A stretch of 64,000 nt of DNA, taken from contig NZ_JMKT01000010.1 in NCBI RefSeq assembly GCF_000686525.1, positions 124,001 through 188,000 on the forward strand. The letters run 5' to 3'. Position 1 is the stretch's first letter; every line of letters starts with the position of its first letter. The stretch comes from Desulfonatronovibrio hydrogenovorans DSM 9292. GTDB lineage: Bacteria > Desulfobacterota > Desulfovibrionia > Desulfovibrionales > Desulfonatronovibrionaceae. Position numbers and translations under genes: made by a program. Positions 27,533-37,617 of the stretch are shown piece after piece. The notes under the pieces were generated by a model, which saw nothing but the letters and a program-made list of their open reading frames with translations, searched no databases and was not told the origin of the DNA.

Positions 27533-28222
27533 ATGGCGGAAAAAGATCCCTCACAGAAGGACAAGGTTACTCTGGACAAGAGTGAGCTGGATATTGACCG
27601 GGCCAAGGACAAGGTTGAACTGGATCTTGATGACGCTCCCTTTCTGGAGGAAGAAGAGGAATTCCAGGAGCCCAGCCACCAGGAACCCCTGGAGGAAGAC
27701 ACTGAGTCTCTGTCCGTGTCTGAGGAGCAGCCCCGGGAACCGGGCTGGAAAAATAGAAAGAACCTGACCATAGCTGGCATCGTTCTTCTGATTCTAGTTG
27801 CTCTTGCTGTTGTGCTGCTTTTTATTTCCTCTGGAAAGCCGCCGCCGCCCCCCTCTGGTGAGCAGCATGATCAGGTGATCCGGGATGATGTTCCAGGGCC
27901 AGAACCGCCCGAAGAAATATTTGAAGAAGTGGTGAATTTGAAGCCTTTCATGGTGGAACTTCGGGAAGGGGAAAATATCCAGTTCCTGTTCGCCAGGTTT
28001 TCACTTCCAGCCAAGAGTGAACAGATGGCAGGAGAAATCCGGGATAAAACCATAATCATCCGGGATGCGGTTTATTATTACCTGCGCAACAAAGAAACAA
28101 TCTTTCTCAAAGACAAGGATAACTCCGACGCAATAAAAAAAGATCTTCTTTCAGTGATCAACCAGTACCTGGGTACCGGTCGCCTGGAAGACATTCTCAT
28201 TGAGGAATACCTGGTGAAATAA
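27533..28222 (+). CDS. fliL: Flagellar basal body-associated protein FliL
   Basis: A 229-residue single-pass membrane protein. A long, very acidic cytosolic tail (residues 1-75, DDAPFLEEEEEFQEP) precedes a membrane segment (about 80-100), a proline run and the periplasmic FliL domain (FMVELREGENIQFLFARFSL near 140). FliL supports stator function. The acidic tail is longer than in most FliL proteins. Confidence 0.9.
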   Translation: MAEKDPSQKDKVTLDKSELDIDRAKDKVELDLDDAPFLEEEEEFQEPSHQEPLEEDTESLSVSEEQPREPGWKNRKNLTIAGIVLLILVALAVVLLFISSGKPPPPPSGEQHDQVIRDDVPGPEPPEEIFEEVVNLKPFMVELREGENIQFLFARFSLPAKSEQMAGEIRDKTIIIRDAVYYYLRNKETIFLKDKDNSDAIKKDLLSVINQYLGTGRLEDILIEEYLVK

Positions 28223-28528
28223 ATGATCAGGCCCATTGACCTGCCTGTTGTGCTGTCCCAGACCCCTCTGGCCCAGCAACTTCAATTTGCGGCCCAGAAC
28301 GCTCCCGGGGCCCATCAGGCCTTTTTGAGCCAACTGGTGATTCAAAAACAACAACGGGAGATGGAGCAGGTGGCCAAGACTGAAAAGACCCAGGCCTTTA
28401 ACAATTCAGTCAAAGACAGAGAAGGACAGGGAGGGGACCTCCAGCAGGAGGCTGACCGGAATAATGACGCAGAGCAAGACCAAGAAACCTTTGAGCATAG
28501 TGAACATATCGTGGACATCAAGGTCTGA
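28223..28528 (+). CDS. Unknown small protein of the flagellar operon
   Basis: A 101-residue, glutamine- and acid-rich, soluble protein; I do not recognise a family. Its ATG directly follows the fliL stop (TAAATG), so it is coupled to fliL. Residues 1-50 are helical and amphipathic; residues 60-100 are very polar and probably disordered. Location argues for a flagellar accessory role. Confidence 0.7.
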   Translation: MIRPIDLPVVLSQTPLAQQLQFAAQNAPGAHQAFLSQLVIQKQQREMEQVAKTEKTQAFNNSVKDREGQGGDLQQEADRNNDAEQDQETFEHSEHIVDIKV

Positions 28529-28548
28529 GGGAACCGATCCAGCTTAAA

Positions 28549-28962
28549 ATGAACTCTTTTGAATGGATAATCCTCGTTGTCAGTGGAGTGGAAATAATCC
28601 TTCTGATACTGGTCTTTCTTTTTTTTTATCGCTTGCGAAAATCAGAAAACCTGCTGGCTGCCATGCAGAAAAACCAGCATGCTTTCATTGAAAAGCTCAA
28701 CTTCAATTCCCAGCTTGAACAGGAACTTGTTTCCACCTTTGAGCAGCGACAAAAAGAACTCATCAATCTAGAGGCCAAAATGGATGAGAGGATCAGGGAA
28801 CTGAACAGGCTTGTCAGACAGGCTGAAAAATTCACCGCCTCTCCCCAGTTCATGAGAAACATCATTATAAGTGGATACAAGAATGGCCGGTCCATTGAAG
28901 ATCTTACCAAAGCCACCGGACTTTCCAGGGACGAGATAGAGCTGATCATCGACGGCCATTGA
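28549..28962 (+). CDS. DUF2802-like membrane-anchored coiled-coil protein
   Basis: A 137-residue protein. One N-terminal membrane segment (residues 6-27) is followed by a coiled coil (about 45-95), then GRSIEDLTKATGLSRDEIELII, which looks like the DUF2802 C-terminal helix-turn-helix often found in flagellar operons. No biochemical role is known for such proteins. It is probably inserted in the inner membrane with a cytosolic coiled coil. Confidence 0.7.
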   Translation: MNSFEWIILVVSGVEIILLILVFLFFYRLRKSENLLAAMQKNQHAFIEKLNFNSQLEQELVSTFEQRQKELINLEAKMDERIRELNRLVRQAEKFTASPQFMRNIIISGYKNGRSIEDLTKATGLSRDEIELIIDGH

Positions 28963-29043
28963 ACATAAGCTTGGAAAACCCTTCATCGGCCCTGGAAAGG
29001 ACCTGCCTGGCACAGCTGCACCTTGAGCAGCGGACATAAGCAG

Positions 29044-29349
29044 ATGCGCATATTCAACAGCGGATCAGACGAAGAATTCGTCTACCTGGCCATGGACAAC
29101 CCCAGAGTCAGGAAATTCAGAAGGAAATACAAGCAGGGAGATGTTGTACCGGGTATAATCCTGGAATACGATTCCCCTGGACTGGCCTGGGTCCTGGTGG
29201 ACGATCTGCGCCTGCTGGCCTGGGTGGCCAGGAACTACTTTCGTGGGCAGCGCCTGCACCTGGCTGTGGAAAACCTCTATCCGGAAATCATTCTCAGGGA
29301 AATCGACCTGACCTCCGACAACAGTGACGGACTGAGCATAATCGTCTGA
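29044..29349 (+). CDS. Unknown small beta-rich protein
   Basis: A 101-residue protein with alternating hydrophobic strands (GDVVPGIILEYDSPGLAW, then LAVENLYPEIILREID) that suggest a small beta barrel of OB or S1-like type. No family recognised. ATG 29044 is assumed; a TTG at 29023 would add seven residues. It sits between the flagellar genes and the tRNA dihydrouridine synthase, six bases from the latter. Confidence 0.6.
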   Translation: MRIFNSGSDEEFVYLAMDNPRVRKFRRKYKQGDVVPGIILEYDSPGLAWVLVDDLRLLAWVARNYFRGQRLHLAVENLYPEIILREIDLTSDNSDGLSIIV

Positions 29350-29354
29350 TATTC

Positions 29355-30341
29355 ATGTACCAGCCAACTCCACCAGACCTGAACATTCATCCTGACCATC
29401 CCTGGCTTGCCCCTCTGGCCGGGTTTTCCGATCTTCCTTTCAGACTGCTTTGCAGGCACTATGGCTGTTCTGCCGCCTTCACTGAAATGGTCAGTGCCAA
29501 AGGGCTGATATATCAGACCAGAAACACTTTGGAACTCTTGAAGAGCTGTCCTGAGGATTCCCCCCTTATTGTCCAGCTTTACGGAAATTCCCCCCAGATC
29601 ATTCAGCAGGCCGTGTCAATTCTCATGGACCAGGGTTATCATTATTTTGACTTGAATTGCGGTTGCTCAGTGAAAAAAGTGGTTAAGACCGGGGCTGGAG
29701 CGGCCCTGCTTAAAGATACCTCACTTTTGGTGGAAACCGCCCTGGCCATGATTGAAAAAGCCGGCCAGGGAAAAGCAGGGATCAAAATCAGGCTGGGCTG
29801 GAGCAATCAAAGCCTGGTATACCTTGACCTGGCCCGGGCATTGGAAAGAAGCGGGCTGGGCTGGATAACCCTTCATCCCAGAACCGCAGTCCAGCTTTTT
29901 TCCGGCCAGGCCGACCATGACGCTCTTAAAAAACTGAAACAAAACACCAGGATTCCGGTCATTGCCAGCGGAGACTTATTCACTGCTGCCGACGCAGCAG
30001 ACTGTGTCCGCCGGACCGGGGTGGATAATATCATGTTTGCCAGAGGAGCCCTGAACAATCCATTTATCTTCAGTCAGTACAAACTGCTCAGGATGAAAAA
30101 ACCAATTCCTCCGGTTGGTCCTGATTTTCTGGCAAAAATATGCTGTGAAACAGTTTCGTTTTACCGTCAGCACTGCAGCTCTCCAAGGGCCGTCCTCAAG
30201 ATGCGCACCATCCTTCCCCGGATGATCAAAAACGTTCCCGGTGCAAAAGAGTTGCGCAAAGAACTCATTATGGGTAGGAATTGGGATGATATTCAAAGGG
30301 CCTTGTCCAGAATAACCAGCCTCAAGCCCAACAGCCCCTGA
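29355..30341 (+). CDS. dus: tRNA-dihydrouridine synthase
   Basis: A 328-residue FMN enzyme of the Dus family, which reduces uridines in the tRNA D loop. The barrel starts LAPLAGFSDLPFR; DLNCGCSVKKVVKTGAGAALL near residue 100 holds the cysteine that protonates the base; HPRTAVQLFSGQADH near residue 175 and IASGDLFTAADA near residue 200 bind FMN. Closest in look to DusB, though subtype cannot be fixed. It follows the preceding gene by five bases, without a ribosome-binding site. Confidence 0.92.
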   Translation: MYQPTPPDLNIHPDHPWLAPLAGFSDLPFRLLCRHYGCSAAFTEMVSAKGLIYQTRNTLELLKSCPEDSPLIVQLYGNSPQIIQQAVSILMDQGYHYFDLNCGCSVKKVVKTGAGAALLKDTSLLVETALAMIEKAGQGKAGIKIRLGWSNQSLVYLDLARALERSGLGWITLHPRTAVQLFSGQADHDALKKLKQNTRIPVIASGDLFTAADAADCVRRTGVDNIMFARGALNNPFIFSQYKLLRMKKPIPPVGPDFLAKICCETVSFYRQHCSSPRAVLKMRTILPRMIKNVPGAKELRKELIMGRNWDDIQRALSRITSLKPNSP

Positions 30342-30367
30342 TTAAAATGACCAGTCCAGGAGGATCA

Positions 30368-31237
30368 ATGGTACCGGAAATCATGCTTGCTGACAGTGCC
30401 GGATTCTGTATGGGGGTAAGTCTGGCCTTGAACAAGCTGGATAAAGCCCTGGAGGAAAAAAACAGCAGGAAGATCTTCACCTTGGGCCCCATCATTCATA
30501 ACCCCCAGGTCCTTGCCCATTACCAGGAAAAAGGGGTGAAAATCACTGAAAACCCTGATGAACCGTCAACCGGCGATACCGTCCTGATCAGGGCTCACGG
30601 GGTTCCACTGGCAGTTGAAAGAAGACTCCAGGGAAAACAGGTCCATATCATTGATGCCACATGTCCCAAGGTCAAAAGAGCCCAGCTTTTGATCCGCAAA
30701 AACAGCCGGAAAGCTGACTACACCTTACTGTATGGAGAGCCGGAACACCCTGAAGTAAAAGGACTCCTCAGTTACGCCCATTCAAGGGCTTATCTTTTCG
30801 AAGACCTGGATGCCCTGACCGGCATCCCCCTTGACCCGGAGAAAAATTACTGTCTGGCTGCCCAGACCACCCAGGACCGGCAACAGTTCAAAGCCATCAG
30901 CCGGTATTTATGCAGCAGATTAAAAAATGATCCTGTGATCCTTGACACCATTTGCGATGCCACTAAAAACAGACAGATAGAAACCATTGAAATCGCAAAA
31001 AAAGTGGATTGCCTGATTGTTGTGGGCGGAAAAAACAGCGGCAACACCAGAAGACTCTGCAAGGTGGCCACGGAGCACTGTCCCACCTGCATCCATATCG
31101 AAACTCAGGATGAGCTGGATATTGAAATGATTTCTGGATACACTAAATTCGGACTCACTGCCGGGGCCTCAACCCCGGACGACACCATAAACAAGGTTTA
31201 TCATCTTCTCAAATCCATGATTGCCCAGAGCCCCTGA
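30368..31237 (+). CDS. ispH: 4-hydroxy-3-methylbut-2-enyl diphosphate reductase IspH
   Basis: A 289-residue LytB/IspH, the last enzyme of the MEP isoprenoid pathway, which makes IPP and DMAPP. The three cluster cysteines are in GFCMGV, DATCPKV and TICDATKNRQ, and the active-site glutamate is expected near GEPEHPEV. AGGAGG lies four bases before ATG 30368, so the earlier ATG at 30347 is rejected. Oxygen-sensitive 4Fe-4S chemistry fits an anaerobe. Confidence 0.96.
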   Translation: MVPEIMLADSAGFCMGVSLALNKLDKALEEKNSRKIFTLGPIIHNPQVLAHYQEKGVKITENPDEPSTGDTVLIRAHGVPLAVERRLQGKQVHIIDATCPKVKRAQLLIRKNSRKADYTLLYGEPEHPEVKGLLSYAHSRAYLFEDLDALTGIPLDPEKNYCLAAQTTQDRQQFKAISRYLCSRLKNDPVILDTICDATKNRQIETIEIAKKVDCLIVVGGKNSGNTRRLCKVATEHCPTCIHIETQDELDIEMISGYTKFGLTAGASTPDDTINKVYHLLKSMIAQSP

Positions 31238-31355
31238 GGATCTGGCTCAAAATAATCAATCCCGGGCAGTTGAAAATTTTTCCAGATAGCTGCCCTGGGT
31301 CTCAGGCCCGGGCCGGACTGTCAGGCTGCCTTCAAACTTTAAAACGGGGTTTATC

Positions 31356-32303
31356 ATGTCACAAACAGGCATTCTCCTGGAATCAGGAACCAATGAACTG
31401 GAAATTGTAGAATTTTTTCTCAATGAAAACCTTCCGGACGGCAAGGAATACAAAGGGTATTACGGGGTGAATGTTTCCAAGGTCTTGAGCATCATCAACC
31501 GCCCTGAAGTTACTGAACTACCCAATGCTCCCCACCCGTGCGTCCTGGGCGCCTTTAATCAGCGGTCAAGAATCATCCCCCTGGTGGACCTGGCCCTGTG
31601 GATGGGCAAACAGAGGATAAAAGGCCAGGATACAAAGGTGATTATCACTGAATTCAACAGGCTGATCAACGGATTCCTGGTTTCCGGGGTAACCAGGATT
31701 CATCGGCTGAGCTGGGAAGAGATAGAAGCTCCAGATTCATATACTGACAAGTACAGCTCCAACAGCATCACCGGTGTGGTTAAAATTGAAGACAGGATCG
31801 TATTTCTCATCGACCTGGAAAAGATCATTGCTGAACTCAATCCCGGTGCAGGCCTGAAGCTGGATGAAGAACTGGATTGGGGCACGGAAAAAAAATATAC
31901 TGCCCTGGTGGCTGATGATTCAACCCTGATCAGGAACATGCTGGGTGATCTTTTGGAAAAAGCCGGATTCAATGTCCTGAAAGTCAAAAATGGAAAAGAA
32001 GCCTGGGATGAACTCGAAAGATTCAAGACCGTGGCCGGAGAAAAAGGGGAATCCATCTCTTCCATCCTCCAGATAGTCATCTCGGATATTGAAATGCCCA
32101 TGGTGGACGGGCTGAACCTGACCAAAAGGATAAAGACTGATCCTGAATTAAAGAGCCTTCCAGTGATCCTTTTTTCCTCCCTCATCAGTGAACGGCTGCG
32201 GCACAAGGGGGAATCTGTCGGAGCAGATGATCAGATATCAAAGCCAGAAGTCTCCCTGCTGGCCCAGAAGGCCAAGAGCCTCATTGAAGAATCCCTGACC
32301 TAA
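31356..32303 (+). CDS. cheV: Chemotaxis coupling protein CheV
   Basis: A 315-residue CheW-receiver fusion. The CheW-like domain covers residues 15-165 (GYYGVNVSKVLSIINRP). The receiver covers about 185-315, with acidic pair VADDS, phospho-acceptor Asp in ISDIEMP, and Lys in ISKPE. CheV couples chemoreceptors to CheA and adapts the signal. Location beside the flagellar operon and an amino-acid ABC permease hints at a link to amino-acid sensing, which is only inference. Confidence 0.93.
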   Translation: MSQTGILLESGTNELEIVEFFLNENLPDGKEYKGYYGVNVSKVLSIINRPEVTELPNAPHPCVLGAFNQRSRIIPLVDLALWMGKQRIKGQDTKVIITEFNRLINGFLVSGVTRIHRLSWEEIEAPDSYTDKYSSNSITGVVKIEDRIVFLIDLEKIIAELNPGAGLKLDEELDWGTEKKYTALVADDSTLIRNMLGDLLEKAGFNVLKVKNGKEAWDELERFKTVAGEKGESISSILQIVISDIEMPMVDGLNLTKRIKTDPELKSLPVILFSSLISERLRHKGESVGADDQISKPEVSLLAQKAKSLIEESLT

Positions 32304-32321
32304 CCTCATCAGGAAGCTGAT

Positions 32322-33203
32322 TTGAATTCTCAACGCCCCAGGATAACGGTTCTGGATATTGTGGTTATTGCCCTGCTGGCTGCTGCCGGGGGATTATTGT
32401 ACTTAAGGATTGTCAGCCAGCTGGACTACAACTGGGAATGGTCCCTGATATTTCAGTATATCTACCGCTATGACGAGGCCAGCGGGACCTGGGTCCCGGG
32501 CATGCTGGCCAGGGGCTTCTTCACAACCATCAGGTTGAGCATTTGGGCGACTCTACTGGCCATCATCCTTGGAACCATCATCGGTCTTTTCAGAACCAGC
32601 AGGAGCCTTCTGCAGAAACTCCTGGGCTTCAGCTATGTCCAGACTATAAGAAACATCCCCCCTCTGGTCCTGATCTTCATTTTTTACTTTTTTGTCAGTG
32701 ATCAAATCATGCCCATTCTGGGAGTGGATGAATTCTTCAGGAGCCGGTCCGAGGAAACCCAAAAGGTCCTGGCCTTTTTATTTGCTCCAGCTGCCCAGTT
32801 CTCCTCCTTTCTGGCCGCTGTAATCACCCTGGCCATCTATGAGGCAGCCTATATTGCCGAAATAATCCGGGGGGGAATCAACTCCGTTAACCGGGGACAG
32901 TGGGAGGCTTCAGCTGCCCTGGGATTCAACCGGGGGCAGCAGATGCGGCTGATCATCCTGCCCCAGGCTTTCCAGCGTACTCTTCCCCCTCTGGCCGGGC
33001 AGTTCATTTCCACCATCAAAGATTCGGCCATTGTTTCTGTAATTTCCATCCAGGAACTGACTTTCCAGGGAATGGAGCTGATGGCAGCCACCTACAAAAC
33101 CTTTGAAATCTGGATAACCATAACCATCCTGTACTTTTCACTTACTTTCACCTGCTCCAAGATCATAGGTCGGCTGGAGCACAGACTGGCCAGAAAATAC
33201 TGA
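32322..33203 (+). CDS. Second amino-acid ABC transporter permease
   Basis: A 293-residue permease of the same subfamily as the one at 13023: an N-terminal membrane segment, then QLDYNWEWSLIFQYIYRYDE, then the transport domain from about residue 65. The EAA loop is WEASAALGFNRGQQMRLIILPQA near residue 190. A longer periplasmic loop (DEFFRSRSEETQKV) separates two segments. The start is a TTG with AGGAAG five bases upstream and no in-frame ATG nearby. It lies 18 bases after cheV. Confidence 0.88.
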   Translation: MNSQRPRITVLDIVVIALLAAAGGLLYLRIVSQLDYNWEWSLIFQYIYRYDEASGTWVPGMLARGFFTTIRLSIWATLLAIILGTIIGLFRTSRSLLQKLLGFSYVQTIRNIPPLVLIFIFYFFVSDQIMPILGVDEFFRSRSEETQKVLAFLFAPAAQFSSFLAAVITLAIYEAAYIAEIIRGGINSVNRGQWEASAALGFNRGQQMRLIILPQAFQRTLPPLAGQFISTIKDSAIVSVISIQELTFQGMELMAATYKTFEIWITITILYFSLTFTCSKIIGRLEHRLARKY

Positions 33204-33320
33204 CACTGATCCCTTACCCAGGACCATTTTTATCTTAACGAATTCAGGAAACTCTCATCAGAAGTAGCCATGACCGACTCAGCCCTAACAGCGAAAAATG
33301 GCTTGTTCTCAAGATGGTAT

Positions 33321-34511
33321 TCAGCCTGACCGCATAGCTTCAGCATCATTTTCTTTGTCTGAAAGGAATCCAACAGCCCAGGCACTTATGGTGATGACTC
33401 CTCCCAGAAGCACGAACCCAGCTCCAAACATATCCCTGTCCCCAAAATAACCGAGTATGGTGGGGATCAGTCCGCCTCCGGCCAGAACTGCTGTCGGCAC
33501 AATCAAGGATATGGCTATAGGCCTTTCTTTTCGGGAAAAAACCCGGGAAAGGGCGGCAAATCCAGCCGGGAAATAACAACAGGCCATGGTCGGCTGAATA
33601 AGTATTGCAACAATCAGCCAGCCCCCAGAAAACACTCCCAGCAAAGCAGTAGACAGACCAGTCAGTCCCATGAAAATGAACAGGGAACGCCTGATTCCCA
33701 GCCGGTCCACCATAACTCCAGCCCAGAAAACCAGAAAAATCCCGGAAATCCTGGAAATGGACAGCAGGTAATTAACCCGGCCATGATCATAATCATGAGT
33801 ACTTACCAGATACAAAGGAGTCTGGGCAAAAACGCCCTGGGTTGATCCTACCGCCAGGATAAAAAACAGAAGCAGCACCCAGAATGACGGCCTGGTAATG
33901 ATCTCCTGATAAGCACCTGGATTCGGGGCCTGACTTTTCTCCCTGCCTGAGCCGCAATAGCGGACAAACAGGATACATACGACCACCGCATAGACAGCTA
34001 CGGATACCAGCATCCATCTCCATCCCAGTCCTGTCCTGATAAATACCTCTGCCACCAGGGGAGCAGCCACAAAGCTCAAATTCGGAGCAATTTCATGTAT
34101 GGCAATGGCCTTTCCCCAATGGGCAGGGGAGACCATTGAGGTCAGCATGGCAAACCCGGATGGGAAATAAAGTCCGCCGAAAAGTCCGGCCACCAGCAGA
34201 GAAACGCGCAGCCATAGCCCTGAAGGACTCAATCCAGCCAGGCACAGGGCTCCACCTATTCCCAGAGCAGATATCATGACCACCTTATGATGCTCCATCC
34301 TGGACGATACCAAGGTTGAGCCCAAGAGGCCGATACTGTATCCTAGAGAAAGGACAAGAAAAAGCTCCCCTGCCTGGGCCTTGGTCAGGTCAAAGTCTTC
34401 ACGAATATATATCAGAAATGGGGCCAGGATTATCCTGGTGATGAAATTCAGGAAAAAAATCCCGGTCAGGGTGAGAATTGACGGAACTGCGTTTCGGAAC
34501 TCCATGACCAA
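33321..34511 (-). CDS. MFS transporter
   Basis: A 396-residue inner-membrane carrier with about 12 hydrophobic segments. The loop between segments 2 and 3 reads GSTLVSSRMEHHKV in place of the usual G-x-x-x-D-R-x-G-R-R/K signature; the matching repeat between segments 8 and 9 reads AGVMVDRLGIRRS. The class suggests a sugar-phosphate, nitrate or organic-anion carrier; the substrate is unknown. The start is TTG 34511 (GGAAG five bases upstream) or ATG 34505. Confidence 0.85.
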   Translation of the reverse strand: MVMEFRNAVPSILTLTGIFFLNFITRIILAPFLIYIREDFDLTKAQAGELFLVLSLGYSIGLLGSTLVSSRMEHHKVVMISALGIGGALCLAGLSPSGLWLRVSLLVAGLFGGLYFPSGFAMLTSMVSPAHWGKAIAIHEIAPNLSFVAAPLVAEVFIRTGLGWRWMLVSVAVYAVVVCILFVRYCGSGREKSQAPNPGAYQEIITRPSFWVLLLFFILAVGSTQGVFAQTPLYLVSTHDYDHGRVNYLLSISRISGIFLVFWAGVMVDRLGIRRSLFIFMGLTGLSTALLGVFSGGWLIVAILIQPTMACCYFPAGFAALSRVFSRKERPIAISLIVPTAVLAGGGLIPTILGYFGDRDMFGAGFVLLGGVITISAWAVGFLSDKENDAEAMRSG

Positions 34512-34675
34512 ATATTCTTCCGGCTCCTGGTTGTGGGCAGGATGTCTGCCACACTATAAGAGGGTAAGCATGTTTATTCCGGGATCAGGCCGGCAGGCAG
34601 CCCAAAGATGGAAAAGGAAAGTATGGGAAAAAACCTGGAGTGAACTCTGTTTTCCTGCAAAAAAAGCCAGGCCAT

Positions 34676-35827
34676 TTAAAGACCCAGAACTTCGGACAGA
34701 AGGTTGTCCCGGTGAATGGCTTCAGAATACAGGCACTCACCCAGAAGTTCTTCTATTTCAGAAGATTTCTTGCCCATAATCAGCGCAAGGTCTGAGGAAC
34801 TATAGTTGGACAGGCCCACAGCAGGTTTTTCCGCTCCCCCCCGGACAATGACCTTCACCAGATCACCCTTGCCAAATTCCCCTTTGACAGCCACTATGCC
34901 GGCCGGCAAAAGGCTTTTACCCTGCAGGAACACGGCCCGGGCAGCTCCCTGATCAATGACGACCTCGCCGCAGGGCTCAAGGTTGTAGGCCAGCCAGAAT
35001 TTCCGGCTGGAAATAACCTTCTGGCAGGGCATGATCCAGGTTCCAAGATCTTCTCCTTCAAAGGCCTTTTCCAGGCAGAAGCGGTCCTTTCCGGAAAGAA
35101 TCAGGGTGGGGACACCTATCTGAGCGGCTTTTCTGGCGGCCATCAGTTTACTGTACATGCCGCCGCTGCCCTGCTTGGTCTTGCCTTTGCACATCTCCTG
35201 AATGGGCATGGCATTGATGTCCCGGATGCAGGCTATCCTCTCTGCCTGGGAGTTTTCCAGGGGATTATCGCTGAAAACCCCGTCTGCAGAGGTCAAATTG
35301 ATGAACAGATCGGCTTCAGCCAAATTCAGGATTAATGCGGCTAAAGCGTCATTATCCCCGAACTTGAGTTCCTGGACCGCCACTGTATCGTTTTCATTGA
35401 TAATCGGTATAACCCGCCACCTCAGGAGTTGAAGCATGGTGTTGCGGGCATTGATAAACCGTTCCCGGTTGTTAAGGTCATCTCTGGTCAAAAGGATCTG
35501 GGCTGTAATTTTCTTATACCTTCCAAAGACCTCGTCATAGGCATGCATAAGCCTGCTTTGACCCACCGCAGAAGTAGCCTGTTTAAAGACCAGGTCGCTT
35601 TTGGCCCGGCAGGATGACAGGACTTTACATCCGGCAGCCACTGCTCCGGATGAAACCAAGATCACATCCACTCCCCTGTCATGAATCAGGGCAATCTGAT
35701 CAACCAGCCTGTTCACTACCCTCAGGTCAAGACCGTCTTCAGAAGTAAGCACTGCACTTCCGATTTTGATGACAACCCGTCCCACTTTTTCCAGGGCCTT
35801 GAGTCGTTCTTTAGTGGCATCCTTCAT
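34676..35827 (-). CDS. proB: Glutamate 5-kinase ProB with PUA domain
   Basis: A 383-residue amino-acid kinase, the first step of proline synthesis, which phosphorylates the gamma-carboxyl of glutamate. The kinase domain covers residues 15-265 (VIKIGSAVLTS, VSSGAVAAG, INENDTVAV) and a PUA domain follows from about 285. The C-terminal PUA domain is present as in the E. coli enzyme. AAGGA lies nine bases before the ATG. It follows obgE by 20 bases in a common neighbourhood, rplU-rpmA-obgE-proB. Confidence 0.95.
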   Translation of the reverse strand: MKDATKERLKALEKVGRVVIKIGSAVLTSEDGLDLRVVNRLVDQIALIHDRGVDVILVSSGAVAAGCKVLSSCRAKSDLVFKQATSAVGQSRLMHAYDEVFGRYKKITAQILLTRDDLNNRERFINARNTMLQLLRWRVIPIINENDTVAVQELKFGDNDALAALILNLAEADLFINLTSADGVFSDNPLENSQAERIACIRDINAMPIQEMCKGKTKQGSGGMYSKLMAARKAAQIGVPTLILSGKDRFCLEKAFEGEDLGTWIMPCQKVISSRKFWLAYNLEPCGEVVIDQGAARAVFLQGKSLLPAGIVAVKGEFGKGDLVKVIVRGGAEKPAVGLSNYSSSDLALIMGKKSSEIEELLGECLYSEAIHRDNLLSEVLGL

Positions 35828-35847
35828 GGAAAATAGTCCTTATATCA

Positions 35848-36879
<1,032 letters not shown>

Positions 36880-36881
36880 CT

Positions 36882-36914
36882 AAAAAAAAAGCCGTCCGGA
36901 AGACCAGACGGCTT
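36882..36914 (-). terminator. Intrinsic terminator between rpmA and obgE
   Basis: On the minus strand AAGCCGTC and GACGGCTT form an 8-bp stem, with extra pairing of TCTGG/CCGGA-like bases inside the loop, followed by a T-run of eight to nine. It lies 22 bases after rpmA, so part of the transcription of obgE and proB must come from read-through or another promoter. Confidence 0.85.
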
Positions 36915-36936
36915 ACAATCAAAAAAACAAAGTAAA

Positions 36937-37206
36937 TCAGACAGCAACCGGGACAATGCTGACCCTGGTTTTGACCCTTTTCTGGCGGGCGTACTTCTCA
37001 TATTTGACCTGCCCGTCAATCAGGGCAAACAGAGTGTAATCTCTGCCCATACCTACGTTTTCACCTGGATGGACCTTGGTTCCCAGCTGTCTGACCAGTA
37101 TGTTTCCGGCTTTAACCGCCTGACCGCCGTATTTTTTAATTCCTCTTCTCTGCCCCTGGCTGTCCCTGCCGTTTCTGGAGCTTCCACCGGCTTTTTTATG
37201 TGCCAT
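36937..37206 (-). CDS. rpmA: 50S ribosomal protein L27
   Basis: An 89-residue L27 with the N-terminus [20 protein letters not shown], whose first residues reach the peptidyl-transferase centre. It carries no N-terminal extension, unlike the processed L27 of Firmicutes. GGGAGGA lies seven bases before the ATG. It is 18 bases after rplU. Confidence 0.97.
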   Translation of the reverse strand: MAHKKAGGSSRNGRDSQGQRRGIKKYGGQAVKAGNILVRQLGTKVHPGENVGMGRDYTLFALIDGQVKYEKYARQKRVKTRVSIVPVAV

Positions 37207-37224
37207 TATCCAATCCTCCCGGAA

Positions 37225-37536
37225 CTAGGCCTCAATGCTCTTCACCCGCAATCTGGTGAAGTCCTGGCGATGTCCCTGTTTTTTGCTGTAACCCTTGCGC
37301 CTTTTTTTCTTAAAGACAATGACCTTTTTGTCCCGCTCATGGCTGAGAACATCGCAGACCACTTTGGCCCCATCAACATAAGGCTGACCGAATTTAACTT
37401 CGGACTGACCGCCTGCAGCCAGAATTTTGTCCAGCACAATCTCGGATCCTGCCTCGTCAGCCAGTTTGGCCACCTTAATCTGCTGTCCTTCCTTGACACG
37501 GAACTGTTTTCCACCAGTCTCTATAATCGCAAACAT
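37225..37536 (-). CDS. rplU: 50S ribosomal protein L21
   Basis: A 103-residue L21 (MFAIIETGGKQFRVKEGQQI at the start, KKRRKGYSKKQGHRQ near the end). It binds 23S rRNA in the large subunit. GGGAGG lies five bases before ATG 37536; the longer frame upstream is not protein-like. It is first of the rplU-rpmA unit. Confidence 0.97.
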   Translation of the reverse strand: MFAIIETGGKQFRVKEGQQIKVAKLADEAGSEIVLDKILAAGGQSEVKFGQPYVDGAKVVCDVLSHERDKKVIVFKKKRRKGYSKKQGHRQDFTRLRVKSIEA

Positions 37537-37562
37537 TTTTACCTCCCAAATGGAAAAGAAGC

Positions 37563-37592
37563 TTATTACACACAAACCATGGATATAGTCAA
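37563..37592 (-). promoter_or_regulatory. Candidate sigma-70 promoter for rplU-rpmA
   Basis: On the minus strand TTGACT and TAATAA are separated by 18 bases, placing transcription start near 37556, about 20 bases before the rplU ATG. The position and short leader suit a ribosomal-protein promoter. Confidence 0.5.
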
Positions 37593-37617
37593 GAAATATC
37601 CAGACAAAAAAATAAAG

